Shown here: one piece after another, positions 63,846 through 64,000 of the stretch
Layout of the letters: every line of letters begins with the position of its first letter
Numbering within the stretch: position 1 is the stretch's first letter
NCBI RefSeq assembly: GCF_023016085.1
Contig: NZ_JALKBF010000001.1
Span: forward strand, 2,532,501 to 2,596,500
DNA: 64,000 bases
Direction: 5' to 3'
DNA from: Aliiroseovarius sp. F47248L
GTDB taxonomy: Bacteria > Pseudomonadota > Alphaproteobacteria > Rhodobacterales > Rhodobacteraceae
Made by a program: the position numbers and the translations under genes
Notes under the pieces: model-generated
The model's input: only the letters and a program-made list of their open reading frames with translations
Database searches by the model: none
Told to the model about the DNA's origin: nothing

Positions 63846-64000
63846 ATGGCCAAGCAACAAAATGTTCTTTTCATCATCATTGATCAACTGCGCGCAGATT
63901 GCCTGCATGGTGCGTTGGCCGACCATGTCGATCTACCCAACATGCGTGCCCTTATGGATAAAGCAGTGACATTCAAGCGCCACTTTTCTGTCACCAACCC
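63846..64000 (+). CDS. Sulfatase / phosphonate monoester hydrolase-type enzyme (N-terminus only)
   Basis: The first 51 codons give MAKQQNVLFIIIDQLRADCL and continue to HFSVTNP, the N-terminal strand and metal-binding aspartate of the alkaline phosphatase superfamily. The pattern is close to arylsulfatase and phosphonate monoester hydrolases. The segment before the window edge (SVTNP) is where the catalytic CxPSR would follow within a few residues, so the nucleophile lies just outside. The gene diverges from the polyamine-type transporter operon. The substrate cannot be judged from this piece. Confidence 0.85.
   Translation, partial: MAKQQNVLFIIIDQLRADCLHGALADHVDLPNMRALMDKAVTFKRHFSVTN

Noticed and set aside
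1..64000. Integrated phage, insertion sequences or toxin-antitoxin modules
   Set aside because: No transposase, integrase, capsid, tail or antitoxin motifs were found on either strand.

Overview
The window is a continuous piece of alphaproteobacterial chromosome, most likely from a marine Rhodobacteraceae (Roseobacter-group) bacterium. The evidence is high-GC coding with strong Shine-Dalgarno sites, the 41-residue L36 protein, a DnaN-independent DinB type with an N-terminal CxxC/CxxC segment, the gene order rsmB / heparinase-like / purH / lspA / DUF3035 / paired M16 peptidases, a liv-type transporter flanked by two acyl-CoA ligase genes, RTX proteins, and family-typical small proteins (DUF1674, DUF1643, DUF5665). 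No phage, IS element, CRISPR array or rRNA operon was seen. One tRNA (Val, GAC) is present. The genus cannot be fixed from the sequence alone.

Layout. 1-4.1 kb: the tail of an unidentified gene, a SAM methyltransferase, the periplasmic methionine sulfoxide repair pair msrQ/msrP, and an FMN glutamate-synthase-like protein. 4.1-16.5 kb: an EF-hand protein, clpB with a candidate heat-shock promoter, pyrF, a six-helix membrane protein, an SPFH/NfeD pair, a NUDIX hydrolase, dinB, an N-formylglutamate amidohydrolase, tRNA-Val, rpmJ and a caspase-fold protein that has lost its catalytic dyad. 15.3-23.9 kb: a seven-gene minus-strand cluster made of a branched-chain-amino-acid-type ABC transporter bracketed by two CoA ligases. 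24.1-27 kb: a hybrid histidine kinase and an OmpR-type regulator. 27-34.1 kb: a solitary formate dehydrogenase alpha subunit, then a plus-strand operon for lysine breakdown through saccharopine with a half-size PQ-loop transporter between the two enzymes, then a ureohydrolase.

34.3-46 kb is a minus-strand housekeeping block: rmuC/mutL, the active/inactive M16 pair, DUF3035 lipoprotein, lspA, purH, a heparinase II/III-like protein and rsmB. 46-56 kb holds dapB, rbfA-truB and rpsO-pnp. The usual translation-apparatus operon is here split by deoA, a DUF1643 gene, a membrane-anchored RTX protein and a DUF5665 protein, and a fatty acid hydroxylase gene sits between rpsO and pnp. 56.1-58.1 kb encodes a large serralysin-like RTX metalloprotease containing a 72-residue higher-order repeat. 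A gene-poor stretch follows (58.1-58.76 kb). 58.8-63.3 kb is a polyamine-type ABC transporter operon whose last permease carries an unusual 150-residue tail with an extra membrane helix, a coiled coil and two copies of an NNSGFGGVF motif. The window ends in the first 51 codons of a sulfatase/phosphonate-monoester-hydrolase-type enzyme.

The most unusual items are the tailed PotC-like permease, the pseudo-caspase with two peptidoglycan-binding domains, and the PQ-loop half-transporter inside the saccharopine operon. All functions are read from sequence motifs and gene context only; no database search was possible.
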